DNA of 64,000 nt from contig JAVKDP010000079.1 in assembly GCA_040222185.1 (NCBI GenBank), positions 97,136-161,135 on the forward strand. Direction: 5' to 3'. This document shows, piece after piece, positions 33,765-41,617 of this stretch. Positions within the stretch are counted from its first letter, which is position 1. Every line of letters starts with the position of its first letter. A program made the position numbers and the translations under genes. The notes beneath the pieces were generated by a model that searched no databases, was not told the origin of the DNA, and saw only the letters and a program-made list of their open reading frames with translations. The DNA comes from JAVKDP01 sp040222185. GTDB lineage: Bacteria > Bacteroidota > Rhodothermia > Balneolales > Balneolaceae.

Positions 33765-35573
33765 ATGAGCGATAGCCTTACCAAGCCGCAAACCGGAGCG
33801 GAACAAATAAACTGGGATCTGAGCGACCTTTATTCATCAAGTAATGACCCCGAGCTAAATAAAGACAAGATAGCTGTATTTGAAGCAGCTGATATTTTTG
33901 CCTCTGAATACAAAGGAAGAATTGCTGGACTATCTATTTCAGAATTCAAAAAGATGCTTCAGGATTACGAAGCCATTCAGGACAAAGGTGGCAAAATCGG
34001 CTCTTTTGCATATTTACAATGGAGTACCGATACAAGTAATTCTGAGTATGGAAAGTTGGTTCAGGAAGCTAATGAGCTGTCTTCAGAGTTGAGTCAAAAA
34101 CTGGTTTTTCTGGATGTTGAATGGCTGAAAGTATCTGAAGGCGATGCTCAAAAAATGATTGATGCTAAGGACCTGAAATTCTATAAACACTACTTAGAAT
34201 CTTCCAGAAGATATAAGGCTCACGTTCTCAAAGAAGAGGAAGAACGAATCCTTTCTGCAAAATCTGTTACCGGGCGTAGTGCATGGGTTCGGTTTTTTGA
34301 CGAAACATTGGGTCAGGCAAAGTTTGAATTGGATGGGAAGGAGTATTCAGAGCAAGAAGTATTAAGTAAGCTCCACGATAGTGATAGAGCATTGCGGATT
34401 CGTGCACATGCTTCACTTTCTAAAAAGTTTAATGAGCTTTCTCACCCGCTTACATTCATATTTAATACCTTGCTAGCGGATAAATCAACAAATGATAAAC
34501 TAAGAAGCTATCCAAACTGGGTAACTTCCAGGAACTTATCCAATGAGACCGACGATAAAACTGTTGATGCGTTGGTTCAGGCTGTTACTTCCCACTATCC
34601 CTTAGTACAACGCTATTATAAGTTAAAGGCAGAGCTATTAGGGTTAGAAGAGATGAAAGATTATGATCGTTATGCCCCGATGCTTAAGAATGAATCTACC
34701 ATTACATGGAAAGAAGCAGAAGAAATGGTGATGGATTCATACACGAACTTTCATCCGGAAATGGGTGAAATAACTGGTTACTTTTTCGAGAAGAATTGGA
34801 TCGATGCTGCTATTAAGCCAGGAAAAAGGGGTGGGGCATATTCCGCGAGTACGGTTCCTTCTGTTCATCCATATGTATTTATGAATTTTGATGGTAAGAT
34901 TCGGGATGTTCAGACCTTGGCTCATGAATTAGGTCATGGTGTTCATCAATACTTATCTCGCCAACAAGGCCCTTTGCAAGCAGGAACTCCATTAACTACT
35001 GCAGAGACCGCTTCTGTATTTGGTGAAATGCTTGTGTTTCAGAAGCTATTGAAGGAGCTGGACGACCCTAAAGAAAAACTGGCGCTCATTGTTGGAAAAA
35101 TTGATGATACCATAGCTACAGTGTTCCGGCAGATTTCAATGAATAGATTTGAAAATGCGATGCATACTGCCAGGAGAGAAGAAGGCGAACTCACAACCGA
35201 ACGCTTTTCCGAGCTTTGGATAGAACAGCAAAAAGCATTGTATGGTGACTCTGTGACACTAACTGACGAGTATGGAATCTGGTGGAGTTATATTCCTCAT
35301 TTCCTTCATACACCTGGCTATGTGTATGCTTATGCATTTGGTGAATTGTTAGTTTTAGCCTTATACGAAGAATATTCGAATCGACCAGAAGGTTTTGCAG
35401 ATCGATATATTGAGCTATTAAGTGCAGGGGGTTCAGAATGGCCACATAACCTTGTTTCAAAAATGGGACTGGATATCAGAGATCCGGAGTTTTGGAATAA
35501 AGGATTAGCCTCATTTGAAAGAATGATTGATGAAGCAGAAGCACTTAAACAACAAATTTCAGGAAATAAATAA
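33765..35573 (+). CDS. pepF: oligoendopeptidase F, peptidase family M3B
   Basis: A 602-residue cytoplasmic zinc metallopeptidase that cleaves short peptides. The zinc site AHELGHGVHQYL has H387, E388 and H391, and the third ligand is the Glu of TAETASVFGEML about 25 residues on. The helical N-terminal part and the C-terminal HFLHTPGYVYAYAFGELL block are typical of the PepF subfamily, and the length is normal. It lies divergent to the dehydrogenase gene with 252 bases between, and 112 bases before the GAF-domain gene. Confidence 0.93.
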   Translation: MSDSLTKPQTGAEQINWDLSDLYSSSNDPELNKDKIAVFEAADIFASEYKGRIAGLSISEFKKMLQDYEAIQDKGGKIGSFAYLQWSTDTSNSEYGKLVQEANELSSELSQKLVFLDVEWLKVSEGDAQKMIDAKDLKFYKHYLESSRRYKAHVLKEEEERILSAKSVTGRSAWVRFFDETLGQAKFELDGKEYSEQEVLSKLHDSDRALRIRAHASLSKKFNELSHPLTFIFNTLLADKSTNDKLRSYPNWVTSRNLSNETDDKTVDALVQAVTSHYPLVQRYYKLKAELLGLEEMKDYDRYAPMLKNESTITWKEAEEMVMDSYTNFHPEMGEITGYFFEKNWIDAAIKPGKRGGAYSASTVPSVHPYVFMNFDGKIRDVQTLAHELGHGVHQYLSRQQGPLQAGTPLTTAETASVFGEMLVFQKLLKELDDPKEKLALIVGKIDDTIATVFRQISMNRFENAMHTARREEGELTTERFSELWIEQQKALYGDSVTLTDEYGIWWSYIPHFLHTPGYVYAYAFGELLVLALYEEYSNRPEGFADRYIELLSAGGSEWPHNLVSKMGLDIRDPEFWNKGLASFERMIDEAEALKQQISGNK

Positions 35574-35685
35574 CTGATAATTATGAGCGGAAAGTGTCAT
35601 ATGATCACTTATCGCATTAATGAACTGAAAGTATGATATTGTTAAGGTTTTGCAGTTCGAAAATTGAAATTTATAGTATACCATA

Positions 35686-37149
35686 ATGTCCTTAGATCGT
35701 CAGGAAAAAGCTTTGCGGGAGTTCAAACAAATCATCGCTGATTTGGTGCATTTGCTACGAACTTCAGCTCATGTTGAGCTCTCCTATATGTGTTGGGTAA
35801 ACCAGGCAAGGCAGCAATTTGTTTGGGAGACGAACAGTACAAACCTGCCAAATGTTATGTTTAAGGACAGGGTAGCATTCGGGCAACATTTTTTAGATGA
35901 GTATAAAGACATCAAAGAGATTCAACAGCTGAAAATCGGTGAAGATATATCGAAAGGGAAGTTGTCACATTATTTTGAGTTTGTAAATGCTAAAAGTATG
36001 CTGCTTATCCCCTTTATAAATAAAGGAGAAACGGTTGCGATTACTGTCCTTGAGAGTGAGCGCGAAATAAATCTCAGGCCGATTACTGATCAAATTCATT
36101 CCTACAATAACGCCCTGGTAAATGTACTCGATACCTACCTGGAAGTGGTAGATCTGCATGAACAACAAAAAGAATGGGAAGAATACGAAGAGTCTTTAAA
36201 AGCTCTTGACTACCGACTCCATAGGGTCGAACTTTTGAAAAAGATGCTGGAAGAGATGCAGCTCTTTTTACCATCTGGGGGTGCATGTTTGATTTGCCCC
36301 GGAATGGATACATGGAATTTGGTGATGTCATCAAAATTTTCAAAAAAGCCTCCATTATTAGGGTTGCAAATGGATGAAAAGAGTGTGGCTTATGAAGCGA
36401 TTGAAAAAGGGGAATCCATTTTTAATATGCACTTCAACAATAATCCGAAATTGGTCTCCAGTAAAGAGCGCAGAACGGAAGGGGCTAGTTATGCCATCCC
36501 TATAATGATTCACGATCGGAGGCAAGCTGTAGTTATAACCTATGATTCAGACCCGTTAAGTTACAAAGAGTCAACTAAGCATAAGTTGTCGAACCTGGCG
36601 CGTATTGCATCACTTTCCATCCAGTCTGTGGTTAAGAAATCCGGGATGGCTGAAGAACTGCTTACTCAAAATTTCGGTGCATTTATGCCTGAACTTTGGG
36701 AGGAAACTCTGGACAATGAGTTACACAGAGTGCGTTCCGGGGCCACTACACATACCTGGTTTGGGTTGGTTTCACCTGCAGAACTATCAAGTTTAAGAAC
36801 AAAGTACAGGTTAGAAGATTTACAGCGTATCCAGAAAGATTTTGTAGCTTTTTTAAATCCATCTGCGCATAAAGTTCCTGGTTTTATAGGCTACAATTCT
36901 GATTATGTATATTCTTTTATTATACAAAGTGATTCAGAGTCAGCAGTATCTGATTGGATGGAAAGCGTAAAAACAAAACTGGCACATGGGTTAAGGTTAT
37001 CTGCTGGAGGTACGCTCGATGTATCTTTTATGGCTGGTTTTACAAAATTAACTTCAGAATATGCTAATTCGTATCAGGTATTAACCAAGGCAAAACAGGC
37101 ATTAAGCGAAGTTGTAAAAAATGAAGAGTTGGTACTCTTCGAGGCCTGA
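35686..37149 (+). CDS. tandem GAF protein with degenerate GGDEF-like domain
   Basis: A cytoplasmic protein of 487 residues. Two GAF-like domains (about 20-150 and 190-320) are joined by a charged coiled coil (about 155-185). The C-terminal ~150 residues follow the order of a nucleotide cyclase (GGDEF) fold: LDNELHRVR, a strand FGLVS, the hairpin position reading FIGYNSDYVYSFI instead of GGDEF, then SAGG and SFMAGFT and YQVLTKAKQAL. Without GGDEF it should not make cyclic-di-GMP but may bind a nucleotide. The stop overlaps the start of phosphopentomutase (TGATG), so both are coupled. Function not known. Confidence 0.65.
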   Translation: MSLDRQEKALREFKQIIADLVHLLRTSAHVELSYMCWVNQARQQFVWETNSTNLPNVMFKDRVAFGQHFLDEYKDIKEIQQLKIGEDISKGKLSHYFEFVNAKSMLLIPFINKGETVAITVLESEREINLRPITDQIHSYNNALVNVLDTYLEVVDLHEQQKEWEEYEESLKALDYRLHRVELLKKMLEEMQLFLPSGGACLICPGMDTWNLVMSSKFSKKPPLLGLQMDEKSVAYEAIEKGESIFNMHFNNNPKLVSSKERRTEGASYAIPIMIHDRRQAVVITYDSDPLSYKESTKHKLSNLARIASLSIQSVVKKSGMAEELLTQNFGAFMPELWEETLDNELHRVRSGATTHTWFGLVSPAELSSLRTKYRLEDLQRIQKDFVAFLNPSAHKVPGFIGYNSDYVYSFIIQSDSESAVSDWMESVKTKLAHGLRLSAGGTLDVSFMAGFTKLTSEYANSYQVLTKAKQALSEVVKNEELVLFEA

Positions 37150-38318
37150 TGGGAAATGTTTACCTAATAATAGTTGATGGTTTAGGAGTTGGTGCCCAGG
37201 AAGATGCCGATCAATATGGTGATGTTGGGATGAACACCTTAGGGAATGTATCTGCAGAAACGGGAGTAAAGCTTCCTAATCTTTCTCGAATGGGGATTGG
37301 TAATATTATACCATTAGCTTCAATACCTGAAGTCGAAAATCCAACTGCTGCCTTTGGTAAAATGAGAGAAGTTTCTGGTGGAAAAGACTCGACTACGGGG
37401 CATTGGGAAATAGCGGGGATTCAACTTGAAAAACCATTTCCAACCTATCCAAAAGGGTTTCCAAAAGAAGTGATAGATAGTTTTTGTAAGTCAGTAGGGG
37501 TTGAAGGTGCACTTTGTAATCTCCCATATTCAGGAACTGATGTGATTCGTGATTATGGAGAAGAACATATCAAAACTGGCAAGCCAATTGTGTATACCTC
37601 TGCAGATAGTGTATTCCAGGTTGCTACTCATGAAGACATAACTTCAGTTGAAAAGCTCTACGAATGGTGCGATTTAGCGAGGAAAAAATTAATGGTTGGA
37701 GAGCACGAAGTCGGGAGGGTTATTGCTAGACCATTTACCGGAAAACCCGGCGCTTTCGAAAGACTATCAGATCAAAGACATGATTTTTCAGCAATACCTT
37801 CTACTAATAATGTGGTTCAGATATTATTTGATTCCGGAATCGAAACATACTCTATTGGAAAAATCATTGATCTATTTGCTGGTATCGGGTTTTCAAAATA
37901 TGAGAAAACAAAGAGTAATAAAGAGGGAATAGATACCCTTTTGAGAGTAATGGGTGAAGTTAAAGAGACATTCGTATTTGTTAACCTGATAGATACTGAT
38001 CAACTATATGGCCACAGATGCGACCCTGAGGGTTATGCAGGAAGTCTTGCAGAGTTTGATAATGCGCTTCCAAAAATTCTGGGCAAGGTAAAAGAAAACG
38101 ACTTGTTAATAATCACAGGTGATCATGGGAATGATCCTTGTTCAACCAGTACAGATCACTCCAGGGAATTTGTTCCATTGCTTGTTTATCCCAAAGAAAG
38201 AGCATCTAACGAGAACCTAGGTACAAGAGAAACTTTTGCTGATATTGCAACTTCAGTAGCTGATTTTTTTGGTAAAAGGAATAGTTTTTCAGCTTCATCT
38301 TTCTTGAAACGAAATTAA
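37149..38318 (+). CDS. deoB: phosphopentomutase
   Basis: Interconverts ribose 1-phosphate (or deoxyribose 1-phosphate) and the 5-phosphates, in nucleoside salvage. The 389 residues are the normal length. The alkaline-phosphatase-like core has the metal-binding VDGLGVGA (residues 9-16), KDSTTGHWE with the phosphorylatable Thr, VNLIDTDQLYGHR and ITGDHGNDP near the C-terminus. Its start codon shares one base with the stop of the GAF-domain gene, so expression is coupled to that protein; the reason is unclear. Confidence 0.93.
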   Translation: MGNVYLIIVDGLGVGAQEDADQYGDVGMNTLGNVSAETGVKLPNLSRMGIGNIIPLASIPEVENPTAAFGKMREVSGGKDSTTGHWEIAGIQLEKPFPTYPKGFPKEVIDSFCKSVGVEGALCNLPYSGTDVIRDYGEEHIKTGKPIVYTSADSVFQVATHEDITSVEKLYEWCDLARKKLMVGEHEVGRVIARPFTGKPGAFERLSDQRHDFSAIPSTNNVVQILFDSGIETYSIGKIIDLFAGIGFSKYEKTKSNKEGIDTLLRVMGEVKETFVFVNLIDTDQLYGHRCDPEGYAGSLAEFDNALPKILGKVKENDLLIITGDHGNDPCSTSTDHSREFVPLLVYPKERASNENLGTRETFADIATSVADFFGKRNSFSASSFLKRN

Positions 38319-38400
38319 TATTGCCAGGCAAAATCTTAAAAGAGATTTATAATAAAAGCTAGTTGCTTATAACTTTTTAAATTTTCTATCTTTTCGCCGC

Positions 38401-38445
38401 AAGGGGTGCATAAATTTTTTTCAAATTAAATGTCATCCCTTTTTC
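38401..38445 (+). terminator. terminator-like hairpin before the zinc-ribbon gene
   Basis: AAGGGGTGCAT (38401-38411) can pair with ATGTCATCCCTT (38430-38441), followed by TTTTTCT and then directly the ATG at 38447. It fits a terminator for deoB or an attenuator in the leader of the next gene; the loop is long (18 bases). Confidence 0.4.
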
Positions 38446-38446
38446 T

Positions 38447-38794
38447 ATGCCCAAGAATCAAGAACTTTCGCAAAACCCTGAATCAAGTAACGGAAACGGA
38501 ATAAAATGTGAATTTTGTGGTGCTCTTGAAGGAGAACGCCACCCGGTTCGAGGGTTTAAAGTAGAGATCTCAACACCATTGGGTCAACCTGAAGGATCGA
38601 TGTCTGCTTGCCAGGTTTGTCGTGTTGCTTACCGAAGTGAAAAGCAAGAATTGAAGCTAAACAAATCAAAATCAAAATCTGAAGATTCGTCAGAGTGGTA
38701 TAATAGATTGTTGTTGACAGCTTTTTTAATTTTTGGGGGCATACTATTGATTGCACTGGCTGCATTTCTGTTAGAGCTTATAAATGCTATTTAG
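38447..38794 (+). CDS. small zinc-ribbon membrane protein
   Basis: A 115-residue protein. A polar N-terminal stretch leads to a treble-clef-like metal site with CEFCG and CQVC some 35 residues apart, then a Lys-rich linker and one C-terminal membrane helix (about residues 88-112). The topology suggests a cytoplasmic zinc domain tethered to the inner membrane by its tail. I do not recognise the family. It lies between deoB and the sigma factor gene and may be monocistronic. Confidence 0.6.
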   Translation: MPKNQELSQNPESSNGNGIKCEFCGALEGERHPVRGFKVEISTPLGQPEGSMSACQVCRVAYRSEKQELKLNKSKSKSEDSSEWYNRLLLTAFLIFGGILLIALAAFLLELINAI

Positions 38795-39024
38795 CCTGAT
38801 CAAGCTGAAGTCCGTGATCTTGAAGTTTAGTATAATTTTAATATTTCACGAGTTTATAAATTGAAATATTGAGTTATTAAATCCGTATATTATTCAGATT
38901 TTATTTTTATAGCATGTGTAGGCGTGAAAGAAGCTTCGATAACAGGTTGCAACCGTTCAGCTTAATAAATTTAATTCCCTACACTCTATAGCGTACGCAC
39001 AAATATTCATTAAAAAATTTAATT

Positions 39025-39879
39025 GTGGCAAAAAGTTCAGGAATTTCGACTCGTGAGTCGGAATCATTAGATCGTTATCTACACGAGATTGGAAAAGAGA
39101 AGCTTATTACTCCTGATGATGAAGTTCGTCTGGCTAAAGAGATTCAAAAAGGAAGTCAACGTGCACTTGAAGATCTTACTAAAGCAAACCTGAGGTTTGT
39201 GGTTTCGGTTGCAAAACAGTATCAAAACCAAGGACTATCACTTGGTGATTTAATTAACGAAGGAAACCTTGGCCTTATAAAAGCAGCCAAGCGTTTTGAT
39301 GAAACCCGTGGTTTTAAGTTCATTTCATACGCAGTTTGGTGGATTCGCCAATCTATTTTACAGGCTTTAGCAGAGCAAAGCCGTATCGTACGTCTTCCAT
39401 TAAATAGGGTAGGTGCTCTTAATAAGATTGGAAAGGAGCTTTCAAAACTAGAGCAAGAATATGAACGTCTGCCATCAGCACACGAGCTTGCTGAAAGTCT
39501 AGAAATGACGGTTGGTGAAGTAGCCGATACTTTAAAAATATCCGGACGTCACCTTTCGATGGATGCTCCTTTCGCCCAGGGTGAGGATAACAGACTCCTT
39601 GATGTACTTGAGAATGAGGAAATCCCGAATCCCGATTTTGAGTTAATGGGGGAGTCGCTCAAGGTTGAAATTGAACGAGCGCTTTCAAAGCTTACTAAAA
39701 GAGAGGCTGAAGTAATCAGACTGTACTTTGGTATTGGCCGTGAGCACTCGCTGACACTTGAGGAAATCGGTGAACGTTTCGATCTAACACGAGAGCGCGT
39801 TCGTCAGATTAAGGAAAAAGCATTGAGAAAACTTCGTCATCACAACCGAAGTGCAGCTTTAAGAGTGTATTTAGGATAA
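39025..39879 (+). CDS. rpoD: primary RNA polymerase sigma factor (RpoD/SigA)
   Basis: A 284-residue group 1-type sigma-70 with regions 1.2 (LDRYLHEIGKEKLITPDDEV), 2 (NLRFVVSVAKQYQ, GNLGLIKAAKRFD, YAVWWIRQSI), 3 and 4.2 (LTLEEIGERFDLTRERVRQI). It lacks the acidic region 1.1, as is normal in this phylum. The start is GTG at 39025; the frame has no better start upstream and TRESESLDRY is close to the usual N-terminus. It matches the unusual promoters of the phylum (TAnnTTTG) seen in this window. A strong terminator follows. Confidence 0.93.
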   Translation: MAKSSGISTRESESLDRYLHEIGKEKLITPDDEVRLAKEIQKGSQRALEDLTKANLRFVVSVAKQYQNQGLSLGDLINEGNLGLIKAAKRFDETRGFKFISYAVWWIRQSILQALAEQSRIVRLPLNRVGALNKIGKELSKLEQEYERLPSAHELAESLEMTVGEVADTLKISGRHLSMDAPFAQGEDNRLLDVLENEEIPNPDFELMGESLKVEIERALSKLTKREAEVIRLYFGIGREHSLTLEEIGERFDLTRERVRQIKEKALRKLRHHNRSAALRVYLG

Positions 39880-39897
39880 TCCTCTTTAGAGAAATTT

Positions 39898-39930
39898 AAA
39901 GCCCTGTTCTTTGTTGAGCAGGGCTTTTTT
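39898..39930 (+). terminator. Rho-independent terminator of rpoD
   Basis: AAAGCCCTG pairs with CAGGGCTTT across a 12-base loop, followed by a T run. It starts 18 bases after the stop. Confidence 0.85.
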
Positions 39931-39940
39931 TATGCTAGTA

Positions 39941-39971
39941 TTGATTTTCTTTTTCTCGGGAGATATATTTA
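39941..39971 (+). promoter_or_regulatory. promoter of the Rrf2 regulator gene
   Basis: TTG at 39941-39943 and TATATTTA at 39964-39971 are 20 bases apart, close to the -33/-7 consensus of the phylum (last base A instead of G). The shared 18-bp motif begins exactly at the end of the -7 box. Confidence 0.5.
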
Positions 39972-39988
39972 AGATAAAATAGTCTTAA
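39971..39988 (+). promoter_or_regulatory. operator candidate, nos motif copy 1
   Basis: AAGATAAAATAGTCTTAA, with an inverted repeat TTAAGA-N8-TCTTAA when the two preceding T bases are added. It overlaps the end of the -7 box and lies 9 bases before the regulator's start, a position where a bound protein would block transcription. The same motif, with 16 of 18 bases identical, precedes the cytochrome gene at 40501. Confidence 0.6.
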
Positions 39989-39997
39989 TTATTATTT

Positions 39998-40444
39998 ATG
40001 CTATTATCTAAGTCATGTGTGTACGGTTTACGAGCTTCTTTATACCTAGCATATAAAAAAGAAGAGGGGTTTATCTCCATTAAAGAGATTTCAGAAGAAC
40101 TGGATATCTCGTTTCATTTCTTAACCAAGATACTTCAGCAATTAACTGCTGCCGGCTTTATGGAGTCTTATAAAGGGCCAAATGGTGGAATAAAACTTAC
40201 CAGTAGTGGCATGGAGTCAAAATTGATAGATCTGGTAACATTAATAGACGGCCCTGAGCTGTTTACCGAGTGTGTGTTGGGTTTACCAGGATGTGGATCG
40301 GCAGAACCATGTGCTCTTCATGATAATTGGCTGGTAACCAGGGCAGGTATTCAAAATATGCTGGAGGGAATCACATTATTTGACCTTGCTGCTGAAAGAA
40401 AAAAATCTGGTTTAGGAGCAAATATAAACCCAGATTTATCTTAG
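39998..40444 (+). CDS. Rrf2-family Fe-S transcriptional regulator (NsrR-like)
   Basis: A 148-residue winged-helix regulator. The DNA-binding part (residues 1-70) includes SIKEISEELDISFHFLTKIL and the GPNGGIKL wing. Three cysteines, C92, C99 and C105 (CVLGLPGCGSAEPC), have the spacing of an Rrf2 [Fe-S] cluster site as in NsrR and IscR. A cluster of this type senses nitric oxide, oxygen or iron-sulphur status. The gene precedes the nos genes and carries the same 18-bp motif as the cytochrome gene, so it most likely represses itself and the nos operon until the cluster reacts with NO or is otherwise altered (inference). Confidence 0.88.
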   Translation: MLLSKSCVYGLRASLYLAYKKEEGFISIKEISEELDISFHFLTKILQQLTAAGFMESYKGPNGGIKLTSSGMESKLIDLVTLIDGPELFTECVLGLPGCGSAEPCALHDNWLVTRAGIQNMLEGITLFDLAAERKKSGLGANINPDLS

Positions 40445-40500
40445 AACCCTGATTCCTTTGTTATGTAAGTACATGAAATTCATAAAAAATTCATATAAAA

Positions 40501-40518
40501 AAGACAAAATACTCTTAA
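40501..40518 (+). promoter_or_regulatory. operator candidate, nos motif copy 2
   Basis: AAGACAAAATACTCTTAA, 21 bases before the start codon of the cytochrome c gene. It differs from copy 1 (39971-39988) at only two positions and keeps the AAGA-N8-TCTT symmetry. Its position makes it the likely control site of the nos operon. Confidence 0.6.
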
Positions 40519-40539
40519 AACTTAAATAAATGGATTAAT

Positions 40540-41022
40540 ATGAGTGTAACTAGAAACATAAAAGTGCTTTTCATTCTATCTATGGGCTTCATGATCACAG
40601 CGTGCGGAGGAGATGCGGAGAAATCGAAAGAGCCAGAAACTGAGCGAAACCTAACTTCTGAAGTTGATCCGAATGATTGGAAAACCAATAAAGGCATTGG
40701 GCCTGTAAAGCTGGTAGCTCTTGACGAAGAAGTAAATATGGCTTTGTCGGATGAAGGGAAAGCGATTTTTAATTTGAAATGCTCAGCTTGTCATAAAACC
40801 GATAAAAGATATATCGGTCCGGCAATGCAGGACATTTTTGAAAGAAGAACACCGGAATGGGTTATGAATATGATACTTAACCCTGAAGGAATGGTAGCTG
40901 AGGATCCAATAGCGAGGCAGCTATTAATTGATTTCAATGGTACGCCCATGGCAAATCAAAATCTAACCCAAGAAGAGGCTCGAGCAGTATTAGAGTACTT
41001 CAGAACCTTAAAATCGAACTGA
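40540..41022 (+). CDS. c-type cytochrome lipoprotein of the nos cluster
   Basis: A 160-residue lipoprotein (lipobox MITAC, Cys at residue 22) with a single haem c: CSACH at C81-C84-H85, and M137 in GTPMANQ as the probable sixth ligand. This is the size and fold of a class I cytochrome. Clade II nos clusters of this phylum usually begin with such a cytochrome, thought to hand electrons from the quinol-cytochrome chain to NosZ in the periplasm. First gene of the operon; the fasciclin gene begins 1 base after its stop. Confidence 0.88.
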   Translation: MSVTRNIKVLFILSMGFMITACGGDAEKSKEPETERNLTSEVDPNDWKTNKGIGPVKLVALDEEVNMALSDEGKAIFNLKCSACHKTDKRYIGPAMQDIFERRTPEWVMNMILNPEGMVAEDPIARQLLIDFNGTPMANQNLTQEEARAVLEYFRTLKSN

Positions 41023-41023
41023 C

Positions 41024-41584
41024 ATGAATAGATTAAATACAATAATAGCGCTGGTATTCCTGATTATTTGTTCTTGTAGTAATGCAGATAGAGGGAGTGA
41101 AAGTAATTCCGAATCGTTAACTGAGACCAGACCAAAAGGTCAGGCTTCAGTTGTTGATGAGGTGTCTGATGCAAACATTCTTCAGGTTGCAATTAGCTCT
41201 AAGGATCATACTACTCTTGTAGCAGCGGTAGAAGCTGCTCAAATAGAGCATGTTCTAGTAAATGCAGGTCCCTTAACAGTATTTGCACCAGTAAATGATG
41301 CTTTTGATGCTTTACCTGGTGAAACCGTTAATAACCTTTTGAAGCCGGAGAATAAGCAGCAGCTCACCAATATTCTTACAGGTCATGCTGCTCCAGGCTC
41401 ATATAATCATGAAGCTTTGATTAAGTCTGCTGAGAAAGGCAGAAAGCTTTACATGGCAAATGGTAACTATCTCGAAATCACAGTAGAGGGAGAAGATGTA
41501 TTTGTAGGTGGTGCGAAAGTCGTGGCTACAATACAAACTACAAATGGGATTATAAATGTGGTAGATAAAGTGATACTGCCTTAG
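41024..41584 (+). CDS. fasciclin (FAS1) domain lipoprotein
   Basis: A 186-residue lipoprotein (lipobox IICSC, Cys at residue 18; an earlier Cys precedes it). The FAS1 domain fills about residues 50-186 with both conserved blocks: LTVFAPVNDAFDAL (H1) and GIINVVDKVILP (H2). FAS1 domains bind proteins or surfaces. Its place between the cytochrome and nosZ is a recurring feature of Bacteroidota-type nos clusters, suggesting an accessory role in NosZ assembly or electron supply that is not defined. Confidence 0.82.
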   Translation: MNRLNTIIALVFLIICSCSNADRGSESNSESLTETRPKGQASVVDEVSDANILQVAISSKDHTTLVAAVEAAQIEHVLVNAGPLTVFAPVNDAFDALPGETVNNLLKPENKQQLTNILTGHAAPGSYNHEALIKSAEKGRKLYMANGNYLEITVEGEDVFVGGAKVVATIQTTNGIINVVDKVILP

Positions 41585-41617
41585 CAATAAAATTCTAACT
41601 AATAAACTAACAAGAAA

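Noticed and set aside
35591..35610. AAGTG..CACTT symmetry between pepF and the GAF-domain gene
   Set aside because: Interrupted and short; no T run for a terminator and no matching site elsewhere.
38945..38954. GGTTGCAACC palindrome upstream of rpoD as an operator or riboswitch
   Set aside because: A lone 10-base palindrome about 70 bases from the start; no partner site and no conserved RNA fold recognised.
40445..40539. FNR/CRP-type box (TTGA-N6-TCAA) controlling the nos operon
   Set aside because: No such box was found upstream of the cytochrome gene; the only strong element is the 18-bp motif.
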